Origin: Chryseobacterium luteum | GTDB taxonomy: Bacteria; Bacteroidota; Bacteroidia; Flavobacteriales; Weeksellaceae | Length of the DNA stretch: 64,000 nt | Assembly: GCF_000737785.1 (NCBI RefSeq) | Contig: NZ_JPRO01000003.1 | Location: 124,001 to 188,000 of the forward strand | Direction: 5' to 3' | Shown: piece after piece, positions 1 through 9,203 of the stretch | How the letters are laid out: each line of letters opens with the position of its first letter | Position numbering within the stretch: position 1 is the first letter of the stretch | Program-made: the position numbers and the translations under genes | The notes under the pieces: generated by a model | The model's database searches: none | Seen by the model: only the letters and a program-made list of their open reading frames with translations | Told to the model about the DNA's origin: nothing

Positions 1-1
1 T

Positions 2-2416
2 ACAAAAGCAGATGATCAGCGAAGAGATGTTCCCAAAAAAATGACATTTCTGAATAAAAATGCCCAGGTAAAGTACCAGGACATGCAGATCGACGCAGAT
101 TATATTTCTATCGACGATAATAAAAATCTGATCTATGCCCGTGGAAAACAGGACTCTTTAGGCAAGATCATCGAACCCGTAATTACCACCCAGGCCGGTA
201 AAAAGTACGAAACCAATGAGTTCAGCTACAATACGAAAACCAAACAGGCTGTAGCTTTTAATGCCCGAACAGAAGAAAGCGAAGGAGTCATCACGGCCCA
301 GAAAACCAAAAAGTATAATGATTCTGTTTTCGCAATGAGGAATGCAGATTATACGACTGACGAATATTATATCAAGAAAAAAGATACAGCCTCGGATTAC
401 TTTATGCGTGCATCCAACATCAAGCTGATCAAGACTAAAAATAAATCACAGATTGTTACGGGGCCCATCCAGATGTATATAGAAAGGGTTCCTACCCCTC
501 TTATTCTTCCGTTTGCCATTCTTCCGTTTTCACAGAAAAGGGCAGCAGGTATCCTGATTCCGAGTTTCGGGGAAAGGGAAGATGTAGGGTTTTTCCTCAA
601 CGGGCTGGGGTATTATCAGCCGATAGGGGAGCATTTTGACCTTAAAGTACTCGCCGATATTTATACCAAGGGAAGCTGGAACTTAAGGCCACAGATGAAT
701 TACCTGAAGAAATACCGCTATTCCGGAACATTCACAGCAGATGTGGGAACCATGGTAAGAGGAATTAAAGGTCTGGATGATTATACCAAAAACAGTACAT
801 ACAGAATTGCATGGACACACACACAGGACACTAAAGCCAATCCTTTCCTTACTTTCAGTGCTTCTGTGGATATCGTAAGTACCAAGTTTTATAACAATCC
901 GCTTAATAACAGCTATATTTTCAACCAGAACGTTCTGAATACACAGCAGAGTTCGGCGGTAACGGTTACCAAAAGATTTTTGAAGCTGCCGGCAACGATT
1001 ACCGGATCGGCATCATATTCTCAAAATTTCGCAACCGGCCTAGCGGATCTCCGCCTTCCTCAAATGAATGTGGCGATCAATCAGTTTTATCTCTTTAAAT
1101 CGAAAACAGGAGTGAGACAGGGGCTTCTTGAAAATATTACGGTGAATACAGGTTTTAACCTTACCAACTATGTGAGTACTCAGGAAAATGAGCTTTTTAC
1201 AAAAGCAATGTGGGATAAGATGCAGACAGGACTTAAAAATAATATAGCTCTGGGAACCAATACAACCGTAGCGAAATATTTTACGTTCAGCTTAAATGCA
1301 AATATTGATAATGCTTTAACGACTAAAACGCTTAATAAATATTATGATCCTGTAAAAAATGTGGATGTGGACGAAATTCAGAAAAATGTGGCAGGATATT
1401 CTACATTTTCTTCATCTGCCAGTCTTCAGACTACACTTTACGGGATGCTGAAGTTTAAAAAAGGTTCTGCTGTGGAAGCAGTAAGACATATGATGACCCC
1501 AAGTTTAAGCTTCACCTATTCACCGGATTTCTCTAGTCCGGGTTTCGGGTATTATAAAAATTATTACAATGCAGAAGGAGCCCTTACCCCTTATTCTATT
1601 TTTGAAAAAGGAATTGTAGGAAGTCCTTCAAGCGGTGTAGTAGGAGCCTTAGGATTTAATATTGGAAATAATATTGAAATGAAGGTGAAGTCCAAAAGTG
1701 ATTCTACCGGTGTGAAGAAAGTGAAAATCTTTGAATCTCTCAACCTTTCCGGGAACTACAATTTTGCAGCGAAAGATCATCCGTGGTCTGTGTTCAGCAT
1801 CAACGGACAGTCTTCTTTCTTTAATAATAAATTAAACGTTAATACCAGCCTTTCACTGGAGCCTTACAAGATTCTTTTTGCTCCGGGAGCCACGCAGGGT
1901 ATAAGAACGGAACAGTTTGGACATTTCAGTGTGCAGGGATTCAACGTACAGTTATCCTATCCTTTAAGCAGTGAGCTCTTCGGCGAAAAAACGGATTATG
2001 CCAAAAAATACCCTGCCAAAGGAGAAATACGAAATGAAAACTATTACTTTGATGACGATAATTATGCCCACTTCGATCAGGCATGGACTTTAAATATCAA
2101 TGCCAACTATGCTTATTCAAAAGGGCTGTCGGCACTTGGTACCAAGATTGCTTCTGTAGGTCTGGATGGGAGTATCAAGCTTACCCCGTACTGGAATATC
2201 AACGGAAGTACGCATTTTGACCTTGTGACGAAAGATCTGGCTTATACAAGAATCGGGTTCTCAAGGGATCAGCGAAGTTTTACGATCAACTTCAACTGGG
2301 TTCCTTTCGGGCAGTATAAGGTATATGACTTCTTTATCGGTATCAAAGCCAACATCTTAAGCGATGCGCTGAAATATAAGGACAGAAGTTTTACGCAGCC
2401 GGGCGCACCTTTCTAA
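2..2416 (+). CDS. lptD: LPS-assembly protein LptD, 5'-truncated by window edge
   Basis: Outer-membrane beta-barrel translocon that inserts lipopolysaccharide into the outer leaflet. The frame is open from base 2 through the ATG at 41, so the N-terminal (OstA/LptA-like periplasmic) part lies outside the window; about 804 residues are present. What is visible is a short stretch of the OstA-like region followed by a long run of alternating aromatic and polar beta-strands, ending in Pro-Phe, typical of a barrel C-terminus. Bacteroidota LptD proteins are usually near 850-900 residues, which fits a small missing piece. The next gene has its own promoter, so lptD ends its transcription unit here. 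The family call is from overall resemblance, and the barrel part is poorly conserved. Confidence 0.85.
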   Translation, partial: TKADDQRRDVPKKMTFLNKNAQVKYQDMQIDADYISIDDNKNLIYARGKQDSLGKIIEPVITTQAGKKYETNEFSYNTKTKQAVAFNARTEESEGVITAQKTKKYNDSVFAMRNADYTTDEYYIKKKDTASDYFMRASNIKLIKTKNKSQIVTGPIQMYIERVPTPLILPFAILPFSQKRAAGILIPSFGEREDVGFFLNGLGYYQPIGEHFDLKVLADIYTKGSWNLRPQMNYLKKYRYSGTFTADVGTMVRGIKGLDDYTKNSTYRIAWTHTQDTKANPFLTFSASVDIVSTKFYNNPLNNSYIFNQNVLNTQQSSAVTVTKRFLKLPATITGSASYSQNFATGLADLRLPQMNVAINQFYLFKSKTGVRQGLLENITVNTGFNLTNYVSTQENELFTKAMWDKMQTGLKNNIALGTNTTVAKYFTFSLNANIDNALTTKTLNKYYDPVKNVDVDEIQKNVAGYSTFSSSASLQTTLYGMLKFKKGSAVEAVRHMMTPSLSFTYSPDFSSPGFGYYKNYYNAEGALTPYSIFEKGIVGSPSSGVVGALGFNIGNNIEMKVKSKSDSTGVKKVKIFESLNLSGNYNFAAKDHPWSVFSINGQSSFFNNKLNVNTSLSLEPYKILFAPGATQGIRTEQFGHFSVQGFNVQLSYPLSSELFGEKTDYAKKYPAKGEIRNENYYFDDDNYAHFDQAWTLNINANYAYSKGLSALGTKIASVGLDGSIKLTPYWNINGSTHFDLVTKDLAYTRIGFSRDQRSFTINFNWVPFGQYKVYDFFIGIKANILSDALKYKDRSFTQPGAPF

Positions 2417-2423
2417 TATTGAA

Positions 2424-2454
2424 TTGACAATTGTAAATATAAATTTTATATTTG
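2424..2454 (+). promoter_or_regulatory. Bacteroidota-type promoter for the ridA gene pair
   Basis: A -7 element TATATTTG (2447-2454, consensus TAnnTTTG) lies 20 bases after TTGACA (2424-2429), a fit to the -33 TTG element. Transcription would begin near 2461, leaving a leader of about 100 bases before the ATG at 2560. Confidence 0.6.
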
Positions 2455-2559
2455 CAACCAAAATAAATTCTGCTGAAATCACTGTTAGCGAAATTTTATA
2501 ACAAATAAATACGTCAGATAGTGATTGCATATGAACTTAAAAAAAAGTAATATCCACCT

Positions 2560-2940
2560 ATGAAAAAGATAATCAACACAGTTAATGCGCCTGCAGCAAT
2601 CGGGCCTTATTCACAAGCTAATATGGCCAACGGAATTTTATACATTTCCGGACAGATCCCTGTAGATCCCGCAACTGGCAAACTGGTAGAAGGAATTGAA
2701 AAGGAAACACATCAGGTTATGAAAAACCTTGAAGCGATTCTTACTGAAGCGGGAATGACCTTTAAAAATGTAGTAAAAGCTACTATTTTCCTAAAGAGCA
2801 TGGACGATTTTGCAGTAATGAATGATATTTATGCTTCATATCTTGATGCAGACAGCTATCCGGCCCGTGAAACTGTACAGGTTTCGTGTCTGCCTAAGAA
2901 TGTTGATATTGAAATTTCTATGATCGCACATCAGGATTAA
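2560..2940 (+). CDS. ridA: RidA family reactive imine deaminase
   Basis: Cytosolic trimeric enzyme that hydrolyses reactive enamine/imine intermediates such as 2-aminoacrylate, protecting PLP enzymes. The 126-residue length is normal. The signature region is intact: Arg103 in the motif PARETVQV and Glu118 near the C-terminus match the substrate-binding Arg and Glu of E. coli RidA. An N-terminal GPYSQA motif is also present. The start is fixed by the ATG after the leader and the family's usual MKKIINT beginning. The stop codon overlaps the next ATG by one base, so the two genes are probably translationally coupled. Confidence 0.95.
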   Translation: MKKIINTVNAPAAIGPYSQANMANGILYISGQIPVDPATGKLVEGIEKETHQVMKNLEAILTEAGMTFKNVVKATIFLKSMDDFAVMNDIYASYLDADSYPARETVQVSCLPKNVDIEISMIAHQD

Positions 2941-3395
2941 TGAATTTTTTAAGAAATACAATTGCGGTTCTGGTAGGCCTTGGTATAGCAGGGCTTATTA
3001 TTACTCTTGGTATAAGAGCTTTTCCGCAATGGATCACTTTCGATGCTTTTGCTCCCTTTGAGCACTGGCAGAGATTTCTTTTTAGTATGAAAGACGATAA
3101 TGCATTTTTCGGATTTCTGCTGTTTATTTCAGGGCTTGGAACCACGGTCGGAGGTGTAGCCACTGCACTTATTGTGAAGTATGCTAAAGTGGCTTATGCT
3201 ATTCTTATCGGCTTCATTATGCTTTTCATAGCCATGCTGGATGTTATTGTATTTCCGTACCATCCTACATTTTATAAGATCTCTATTTTCCTTACTTTTT
3301 TCCCGTTTTCCTGGATAGGAGGGAAGATCGTAGAGATTATTTATGAACGGAATAAGAAAAAAAAGATCGCTGAGAAAATGAACAAAACCAAATAA
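2940..3395 (+). CDS. Four-helix integral membrane protein of unknown function
   Basis: I do not recognise a named family. The 151 residues contain four predicted transmembrane helices, at about 6-26, 56-78, 84-105 and 111-132, followed by a lysine-rich cytoplasmic tail. There is no signal peptide separate from helix 1 and no visible catalytic motif. It starts inside the stop codon of ridA (TAATG), so it is expressed with it, and a strong terminator follows directly. Conserved coupling with ridA would be the only clue to function. It is a real gene judging by spacing and composition. Confidence 0.8.
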   Translation: MNFLRNTIAVLVGLGIAGLIITLGIRAFPQWITFDAFAPFEHWQRFLFSMKDDNAFFGFLLFISGLGTTVGGVATALIVKYAKVAYAILIGFIMLFIAMLDVIVFPYHPTFYKISIFLTFFPFSWIGGKIVEIIYERNKKKKIAEKMNKTK

Positions 3396-3424
3396 AAAAC
3401 GCTGCAGATTCTGCAGCGTTTTTG
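3395..3424. terminator. Bidirectional intrinsic terminator between convergent genes
   Basis: Perfect hairpin AACGCTGCAG/CTGCAGCGTT with a short ATT-type loop, flanked by A-run and T-run, so it can act on both strands. It closes the ridA pair (+) and the degP-like gene (-). Confidence 0.85.
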
Positions 3425-3458
3425 TTATAATATAAGAAAAGACTATTGTCCGTATCTG

Positions 3459-4982
3459 TTAAGGCATCTTGAATCCTTTCGTATAGATTCTTCCGTAGTC
3501 ATCTACAAATTTCACCTGTACATTGCCCTGGTATTTATCCAGGATTTTTTCTACGTCTTTTTGTGAATTCACAGGCTTGCCATTGACTTCTATGATGATG
3601 TAATTGTCTACAATTCCAATCTTGGCCATCTCGCTTCCTTCACTTACATTTTTAGCAACAACACCACTGGTTAGTCCGTATTCTGTTTTGAATCTTTCAT
3701 TAAGCGGGTCGAAGTCTGCTCCAATTTTTTCAGCTACACTCAAGTCAGCTTTTGTTCTTGTGGAAGTTCCGCCTTTCTGGTCTTTCAGTGTTACTGTAGT
3801 GGTGCTTTCCTTGCCGTTTCTTAAATAAGTTACCTGCACCTTATCGCCTGGTCGCTTGCTTCCAATGGACATGGACAGATCTGCAAAATCTGTGATATCG
3901 TAAGCATCTATTTTAGTGATAACGTCGCCTTTTTTCAGACCTGCATCTTCTGCACCGCTGTTATCTCCAAATCCTGTTACATACACTCCTGAGCCGGCTT
4001 TAATGGTGGTTTTGAACTGCTTGTTGTAGGCAGTTACCTGCTGGTCATTGGAAAGATCTAATGAAGAAACCCCTAAGAATCCTCTCTGTACGATTCCGAA
4101 TTTCTTGATATCTTCAACAATTTTTCTTGCCAAATTAGCCGGAACAGCAAATCCGTATCCCTGGTAATATCCTGTAGTGGACTGGATCGCAGAGTTAATC
4201 CCGATAAGATCACCGTTTACGTTAACCAAAGCTCCTCCTGAGTTTCCCGGGTTGATCGCAGCATCGGTCTGGATAAAGCTTTCAATAGGATTAGCCGCTT
4301 TCCCCTGACCTCCCAGGATGCCGATTCCTCTGCCTTTAGCAGAAACAATACCGGCTGTTACTGTGGAATTTAATCCAAGAGGGTTTCCTACTGCAAGGAC
4401 CCATTGCCCCACTTCTATATTGTCTGAATTAGCGAAATTTAAATAAGGAAGCCCTTTCTCTTCAATCTTTAATAACGAGATATCAGTATTCGGGTCAGTA
4501 CCTACAAGAGTTGCGATATAAGATTTTTTGTTGCTTAAAACAACTTCCAGTTTATTGGCTCCTGCTACAACGTGGTTGTTGGAAATGATATATCCGTCCG
4601 GTGAAATAATTACCCCGGAACCCATTCCTGATGGCATATTGTCCGGAGCCTGCTGCTTCTGTCTCTGCTGTCCTCCTCCTAAAGGATCTCCGAAGAAGAA
4701 ATCAAACAGATCCTGTTCCGAAGCCCTGCTTGATGATCTGCTCTGGTAATTTTTGATGGTAACAACAGCAGGAACCGTAGTTTTTGATGCCTTCACGAAA
4801 TCATCGCCTACAGTTGCCGTGTTCATTCCTACAAATGATGCATTAGGGGCTGGTGCTGTGAAGTAAGACTGGTCGCCATTGTTTGAATGATGACCGAAAT
4901 ATTGTAGTGTCCCAACGGTAGTAGCTCCTGAGACAACTCCCACTACTGCAAATGGTAATAGTTTTTTTAAAGTACTCTTCAT
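3459..4982 (-). CDS. degP: HtrA/DegP family periplasmic serine protease
   Basis: Do-like protease/chaperone for misfolded envelope proteins. From the chosen start (MKSTLKKLL) it has 507 residues: an N-terminal signal or anchor segment, a trypsin-like domain with catalytic His137 (ISNNHVVAG), Asp167 (PNTDISLL) and Ser248 (NPGNSGGA), then two PDZ domains at about 280-385 and 410-500. A longer reading to 5075 exists, but its extra 31 residues look unlike a signal peptide and would begin upstream of the likely promoter at 5030-5037, so the internal ATG is preferred. The gene is monocistronic. The family assignment is certain; DegP versus DegQ is not distinguishable here. Confidence 0.94.
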   Translation of the reverse strand: MKSTLKKLLPFAVVGVVSGATTVGTLQYFGHHSNNGDQSYFTAPAPNASFVGMNTATVGDDFVKASKTTVPAVVTIKNYQSRSSSRASEQDLFDFFFGDPLGGGQQRQKQQAPDNMPSGMGSGVIISPDGYIISNNHVVAGANKLEVVLSNKKSYIATLVGTDPNTDISLLKIEEKGLPYLNFANSDNIEVGQWVLAVGNPLGLNSTVTAGIVSAKGRGIGILGGQGKAANPIESFIQTDAAINPGNSGGALVNVNGDLIGINSAIQSTTGYYQGYGFAVPANLARKIVEDIKKFGIVQRGFLGVSSLDLSNDQQVTAYNKQFKTTIKAGSGVYVTGFGDNSGAEDAGLKKGDVITKIDAYDITDFADLSMSIGSKRPGDKVQVTYLRNGKESTTTVTLKDQKGGTSTRTKADLSVAEKIGADFDPLNERFKTEYGLTSGVVAKNVSEGSEMAKIGIVDNYIIIEVNGKPVNSQKDVEKILDKYQGNVQVKFVDDYGRIYTKGFKMP

Positions 4983-5029
4983 TGTATATCTTTCTTTTAT
5001 ATTTATTGATTTTTTTGTTTTATCGTAAA

Positions 5030-5056
5030 CAAATTTAATGCTAAATAAGTAAGCAA
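5030..5056 (-). promoter_or_regulatory. Probable promoter of the degP-like gene
   Basis: On the minus strand TAAATTTG (5037 down to 5030) matches the -7 consensus TAnnTTTG, with TTG at 5056-5054, a spacing of 16 bases that is slightly short. It gives a leader of roughly 40 bases and supports the start at 4982. Confidence 0.5.
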
Positions 5057-5339
5057 TTAGCATGCTATGTTTCAATTTTAACTAAAATTTAACGGCTATT
5101 GTGTCATTTTATGCATTATGTCATAATATTAAATAGTGTATTAACAAAACTTAAAAAATTATTAAAGAAAAAATGTGACATTTTGTAAGCTGCAGAATAA
5201 AAATGTCATGTTTAAGATACAACAATTAATCCAAAAGCTCCTTAATTAGAGATCATTATATATCACAGATTACCCGTTACTTATTGCTCGTTACGCATCT
5301 TCATAGGGAGTGCAATTTTCCCGGATAAGCAGAAATGAT

Positions 5340-5347
5340 TATATTTG
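5340..5347 (+). promoter_or_regulatory. -7 element for trhO
   Basis: TATATTTG, 33 bases before the ATG at 5380; the corresponding -33 position carries only a weak TTTC. Expected transcription start is near 5354. Confidence 0.5.
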
Positions 5348-5379
5348 CAAAAATTTTTCTCACTTAAAACGTTTATAGC

Positions 5380-6747
5380 ATGCAACTGTATAACACCTTA
5401 AGCGCAGAAGAAAGAGCTCAGCTTATTGATGAAGCCGGTAAGGAACGCCTTACATTGTCTTTCTATGCGTATGCCAAAATTCAAGATCCTAAAAAATTTC
5501 GCGACGAATTATTTATAGCCTGGAACACACTTGATGCTCTCGGCCGTATTTATGTCGCACATGAAGGTATTAATGCTCAGATGAGTGTGCCTGCCGATAA
5601 TTTTGAAGCCTTTCGCCATACACTGGAAGCTTACGATTTTATGAAAGGAATCCGTTTGAATGTGGCAGTTGAGCAAGACAATCATTCTTTTTTAAAGCTG
5701 ACGATAAAAGTCAGACATAAAATTGTTGCTGACGGTTTGAATGATGATACCTTTGATGTTACCAATAAAGGAATTCACCTAAAGGCACAGGAATTCAATA
5801 ATTTACTTGAAGACCCAAATACCATTGTCGTTGATTTCAGGAATCACTACGAAAGTGAAGTCGGTCATTTTGAAGGTGCTATTACTCCTGATGTAGAAAA
5901 TTTCAGAGAAAGTTTACCAATTATCAACGAACAGTTGCAGGATTTTAAAGAAGATAAAAACCTGCTAATGTACTGTACAGGCGGAATCCGTTGCGAAAAA
6001 GCCAGCGCCTACTTCAAGCATCAGGGTTTTAAAAACGTTTTCCAGCTGGAAGGCGGAATCATTGAATATACCCGCCAGATAAAAGAAGAGGGGATAAAAA
6101 GTAAGTTTATAGGTAAAAACTTTGTATTCGATCACCGTTTGGGGGAAAGGATTACAGATGATATTATTTCCCAATGCCATCAATGCGGGAAGCCTTGTGA
6201 CAACCATACCAATTGTGCTAATGATGCCTGTCATTTATTGTTCATTCAATGTAACGAATGTAAAGCCGCAATGGAAAACTGCTGTTCTGCAGAATGTTTG
6301 GAAACCATACATTTACCTTTAGAAGAGCAACTAAAGCTGAGAAAAGGATTACAGGTTGGAAATAAGGTTTTCAGAAAAGGAAAATCAGATGCTTTGAAAT
6401 TTAAAAATTCAGGCGATTTACCGGTTAAACCTCTGGCAAAAGCTGAAACCAAAAATATCCGTCAAAAAATGACGGTCAAAAAAGCATTGCTTGGAAAAGC
6501 AGAACATTATTACACAAAATCAAAGATTGCACAGTTTTTAATTGAAAACAAGGAACTTTCAGTAGGCGATAAAGTACTGATTTCAGGTCCGACAACCGGT
6601 GAGCAGGAAATTACCATTACAGAATTGTATGTAAATGGAAATCCGTGTGAAACGGCAAAAATGGGAGATCAGATCACTTTTGAACTTCCGTTTAGAGTTC
6701 GTTTGTCAGATAAATTATATAAGATTCTTCAGGCTGAAAACGCGTAA
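5380..6747 (+). CDS. trhO: tRNA uridine(34) hydroxylase TrhO (YceA), long form
   Basis: Rhodanese-fold enzyme that hydroxylates U34 of tRNAs using oxygen, an early step to 5-(carboxy)methoxyuridine. Residues 1-120 form the acylphosphatase-like N-terminal domain and about 135-235 the rhodanese domain with the active loop CTGGIRC (Cys199-Cys205). A cluster of more than ten cysteines at roughly 260-310, in CxxC pairs, looks like a metal-binding module. The 455 residues exceed the roughly 350 of E. coli YceA because of a C-terminal extension (about 340-455) common in Flavobacteriia. The next gene starts two bases after the stop, so they form an operon. Confidence 0.92.
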   Translation: MQLYNTLSAEERAQLIDEAGKERLTLSFYAYAKIQDPKKFRDELFIAWNTLDALGRIYVAHEGINAQMSVPADNFEAFRHTLEAYDFMKGIRLNVAVEQDNHSFLKLTIKVRHKIVADGLNDDTFDVTNKGIHLKAQEFNNLLEDPNTIVVDFRNHYESEVGHFEGAITPDVENFRESLPIINEQLQDFKEDKNLLMYCTGGIRCEKASAYFKHQGFKNVFQLEGGIIEYTRQIKEEGIKSKFIGKNFVFDHRLGERITDDIISQCHQCGKPCDNHTNCANDACHLLFIQCNECKAAMENCCSAECLETIHLPLEEQLKLRKGLQVGNKVFRKGKSDALKFKNSGDLPVKPLAKAETKNIRQKMTVKKALLGKAEHYYTKSKIAQFLIENKELSVGDKVLISGPTTGEQEITITELYVNGNPCETAKMGDQITFELPFRVRLSDKLYKILQAENA

Positions 6748-6749
6748 TT

Positions 6750-7325
6750 ATGCTGAAAGCTGAACTTAGAAAAAAATATATGCAAAAAAGAAAAGCCTTG
6801 TCTTCTGATGAGGCTTTCCTGTTATCTGAAAAGATTTTTGAAAATTTTGTTGATTGTTTTAAACCTCTTTCAGGTCAGAAAGTCCATATTTTCATTCCTA
6901 TTGAAAAGTTCAGCGAAATTGATACCCAAATATTCATTAACTATTTTTTAAGCTGGAATATCAAGGTTTTTGTGCCTAAAATTGTTGATGCAAAATTAAT
7001 TTCTGTGGAAATTTTTAATGATACAAAGTTTCAAACTAATACCTGGGGTATTTCAGAGCCTGTTTCTAATGAAGATTCCGGAGAAAATGATTTCAGTTAT
7101 GTAATTACTCCACTTTTGTATTGTGATAAAAAAGGAAACAGAGTAGGCTATGGAAAAGGCTTTTACGATGTTTTTTTTGAAAATATTTCCTCCGGGACAA
7201 AAAAAATCGGAGTCAATTACTTTGGCCCCGATGAAAATATCGATGATGTCCGGCAAAATGATATTCCGCTGGACTATTTGGTAACGCCTACCGAGGTGCT
7301 GTCTTTCTTTAACGGATCAGAATAG
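6750..7325 (+). CDS. 5-formyltetrahydrofolate cyclo-ligase
   Basis: Converts 5-formyl-THF to 5,10-methenyl-THF with ATP, returning a storage folate to one-carbon metabolism. The 191 residues are normal for the family. The signature GNRVGYGKGFYD at 129-140 contains the phosphate-binding glycines and lysine, and an N-terminal basic stretch with Arg-Lys residues binds ATP. It begins two bases after trhO and is surely co-transcribed. Its last 52 bases overlap the end of the convergent gene on the other strand. The call is firm; the gene is named fau, ygfA or MTHFS in different organisms, so I leave the symbol empty. Confidence 0.93.
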   Translation: MLKAELRKKYMQKRKALSSDEAFLLSEKIFENFVDCFKPLSGQKVHIFIPIEKFSEIDTQIFINYFLSWNIKVFVPKIVDAKLISVEIFNDTKFQTNTWGISEPVSNEDSGENDFSYVITPLLYCDKKGNRVGYGKGFYDVFFENISSGTKKIGVNYFGPDENIDDVRQNDIPLDYLVTPTEVLSFFNGSE

Positions 7326-7855
7326 AAATCCAGGAAATAAAATTTAAATTCTTTCTTTATCATCGGGGTAGAAAGCAAAATGTACTGGGCGTTTTTCTCA
7401 AAAGTTCCCAGGGATTTATTTTTTGAATCAAAATATTCCAGATTGAATTTTGCGTAATCTAAAGTATCCTTTTTATAGAATTCTTTGTAAACATTCAGGT
7501 TATTTACTTTTACCGATTTTACTTTAAGGCTGTCCAGCTCATGGAACAGCTTTTTAAATGTAGTAGAATCCGGTTTGTGGAAATAGCTTTCCATCTGGGA
7601 GTAGATTAGCGTATCGATCTCGGTATTCCTATTTCCAGATAAGTATAATGTAGAAAGATCAAGAAGTTCCTGAACTTTCTGCTTGGTGATGGAATTGATT
7701 GCCTGCATGCTGTCCATCTGTACCGCAGGATAGCTTTTTATATTGGTGCTGTTTCTTAATTTATCCAGATCACTTACTTCCGTCTTTTTATTGTTGCAGG
7801 AAATAAATGCTAAAAAAAGTACTGCGAAAATTAAAAACTTATTTATTTTCTTCAT
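7274..7855 (-). CDS. Putative lipoprotein of unknown function
   Basis: 193 residues beginning with a lysine-containing signal sequence and a lipobox ending in FISC (Cys20), so it should be lipid-anchored. The rest is polar, rich in Lys, Asp and Ser, with no motif I recognise. It starts 17 bases inside the end of the upstream gene (7839-9020), which suggests a two-gene unit. Its 3' end overlaps the folate cyclo-ligase gene by 52 bases tail to tail, which is unusual but both frames look genuine. Function unknown. Confidence 0.75.
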   Translation of the reverse strand: MKKINKFLIFAVLFLAFISCNNKKTEVSDLDKLRNSTNIKSYPAVQMDSMQAINSITKQKVQELLDLSTLYLSGNRNTEIDTLIYSQMESYFHKPDSTTFKKLFHELDSLKVKSVKVNNLNVYKEFYKKDTLDYAKFNLEYFDSKNKSLGTFEKNAQYILLSTPMIKKEFKFYFLDFYSDPLKKDSTSVGVTK

Positions 7856-9020
7856 CTGTGGATGCTATTTTAAATTTAATAGATACTATTTTTCCTTTGG
7901 TGTCCTTTTTCATCTCTATAACATTAAGATTTTTCAGAGATGTGGTAGGCGTTGTTACCAGTGTAATGTATTTTTGCTTGTCAAGCCTTTCTATACCATA
8001 CGTTTTATTATCATACACCTGATAAATAACCGCACTGTTGCTGATCAGGCTTTCCAGCTGGTTTCTTTTCTGTTTAATCAGGGCTACCTGTTCCTCAGGA
8101 TTACCTCCTTTCACATCTTTAATGGAGAAGTAATAGGCTGCCATCTTGTAATCATCAGGTTTCAGTTCGATCATTTCCTCATCCGGGGCATTTTCCAGGT
8201 TTCTGTTGACTTCCAGATACTCGTAGAAAGGAGCACTGATCTGCATTTTGATGTTTTTATCCTTAGTGGAATAATAAAAACACTCTCCTGGTTTTATTTT
8301 ATAGAGAAGCGGAGACTCATTGGCTTTAATTACCCTGATTTCAAGAGTATTGATGACAGAAACGCCGCGGTCCTTATCGGTGAAACAGTATTTATAAGTT
8401 TTTGAGAATAGCTGGTCTTTAAATCCAAGAATTCCGGTAATGGCAATTAAAATAGAGGTAATGATGATCCATGCATTCTTTTTGACAAAATTTTTTCTCA
8501 CTACAAGAGATTGTATTCCGGCTTGGACTGTCGTTGTTGTATTTTGTGTAATTATCTGATTATCATGTATTGATTTTTGTAAATCAATGTTTTCTTTACC
8601 CTGATATTCTATTTTTTTTGCCGGAATTTCAGTTTTTGGAGTTTCTAAGGTTTCGGACTCTGTTTTTTCCTGTTTCTGAATTTCTTCTTCCTCAGGATCT
8701 TCATTATCCAGCAGCAGTTCCCCGGCAAAAAGATGTTGTTTTTTAAAGTCATACCATGAGTCGTATCCCGCATAAATGCTCAATAAATTAAGCATGTCGA
8801 TCCTTGGCAATTTGGTGACCGGCGAAGTTTTGAAATAAGTGTAAAATGACTTTTCACTGATGTTGCCTTTAGCTTTTTTGCGAAGGTCTTCCTGGAAATA
8901 TATAATATCTATACCTTTCCATTTTGAAATATCATCATGGGAAGAGCTGGATTCTTTTAAAAATTCTGCCTGAACATCTTTTTTCAGTTGCTCAAAATGT
9001 AATAGATCTAAATCTGTCAA
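7839..9020 (-). CDS. Membrane-anchored protein with conserved N-terminal domain, unknown function
   Basis: 393 residues. Residues 1-100 form a compact alpha-helical domain (ISEKSFYTYFK and LPRIDMLNLLSIYAGY motifs). Related N-terminal domains occur widely in Bacteroidota proteins of unknown role and may be DNA- or protein-binding; that is inference. An acidic Glu/Thr-rich linker spans about 101-180, one transmembrane helix lies at about 182-201, and about 190 residues follow on the far side. The architecture, intracellular domain plus extracytoplasmic domain, resembles a signal relay. It is co-transcribed with the downstream lipoprotein. No enzyme motif is visible. Confidence 0.75.
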   Translation of the reverse strand: MTDLDLLHFEQLKKDVQAEFLKESSSSHDDISKWKGIDIIYFQEDLRKKAKGNISEKSFYTYFKTSPVTKLPRIDMLNLLSIYAGYDSWYDFKKQHLFAGELLLDNEDPEEEEIQKQEKTESETLETPKTEIPAKKIEYQGKENIDLQKSIHDNQIITQNTTTTVQAGIQSLVVRKNFVKKNAWIIITSILIAITGILGFKDQLFSKTYKYCFTDKDRGVSVINTLEIRVIKANESPLLYKIKPGECFYYSTKDKNIKMQISAPFYEYLEVNRNLENAPDEEMIELKPDDYKMAAYYFSIKDVKGGNPEEQVALIKQKRNQLESLISNSAVIYQVYDNKTYGIERLDKQKYITLVTTPTTSLKNLNVIEMKKDTKGKIVSIKFKIASTDEENK

Positions 9021-9079
9021 TTTTTATAAAATAATTAAATTGTTGATTATCAGTACTCTTTTTTTGTAAAACTATTTTA

Positions 9080-9110
9080 CAAATGTATTACAATTATTTT
9101 TCATAAACAA
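9080..9110 (-). promoter_or_regulatory. Promoter of the membrane-protein/lipoprotein pair
   Basis: Minus-strand TACATTTG (9087-9080) matches TAnnTTTG and TTG lies at 9110-9108, a spacing of 20 bases. This places the start of transcription about 50 bases before the ATG at 9020. Confidence 0.55.
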
Positions 9111-9125
9111 CTTTTATATCTCGTC

Positions 9126-9133
9126 TACCTTTG
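9126..9133 (+). promoter_or_regulatory. -7 element for the alanine-rich lipoprotein gene
   Basis: TACCTTTG fits TAnnTTTG; no clear -33 element is seen. The leader would be about 65 bases. It is divergent from the promoter at 9080-9110. Confidence 0.4.
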
Positions 9134-9203
9134 TCTTGTTCAAATAACAGAACAGAAAGAAATTTATAAAAAACAATATTAACAAAATTAAATTTAATTT
9201 ATT

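Larger units (their letters stand above)
4983..5379. other. Divergent intergenic region between degP and trhO
   Basis: About 400 AT-rich bases without a convincing gene. It holds the degP promoter at 5030-5056 and a -7 element for trhO at 5340-5347. The pentamer TGTCA occurs four times (5102, 5119, 5204, and inverted at 5176). I see no RNA gene or open frame of note. Confidence 0.6.

Noticed and set aside
5102..5208. Four TGTCA pentamers upstream of degP, including a near-palindrome AAATGTGACATTT
   Set aside because: A five-base motif in AT-rich DNA is expected a few times by chance; no regular spacing and no adjacent regulator to assign it to.
7743..8405. 220-codon plus-strand open frame opposite the two anchored proteins
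   Set aside because: Hydrophobic antisense translation of the minus-strand gene, with unnatural composition and no supporting start signal.
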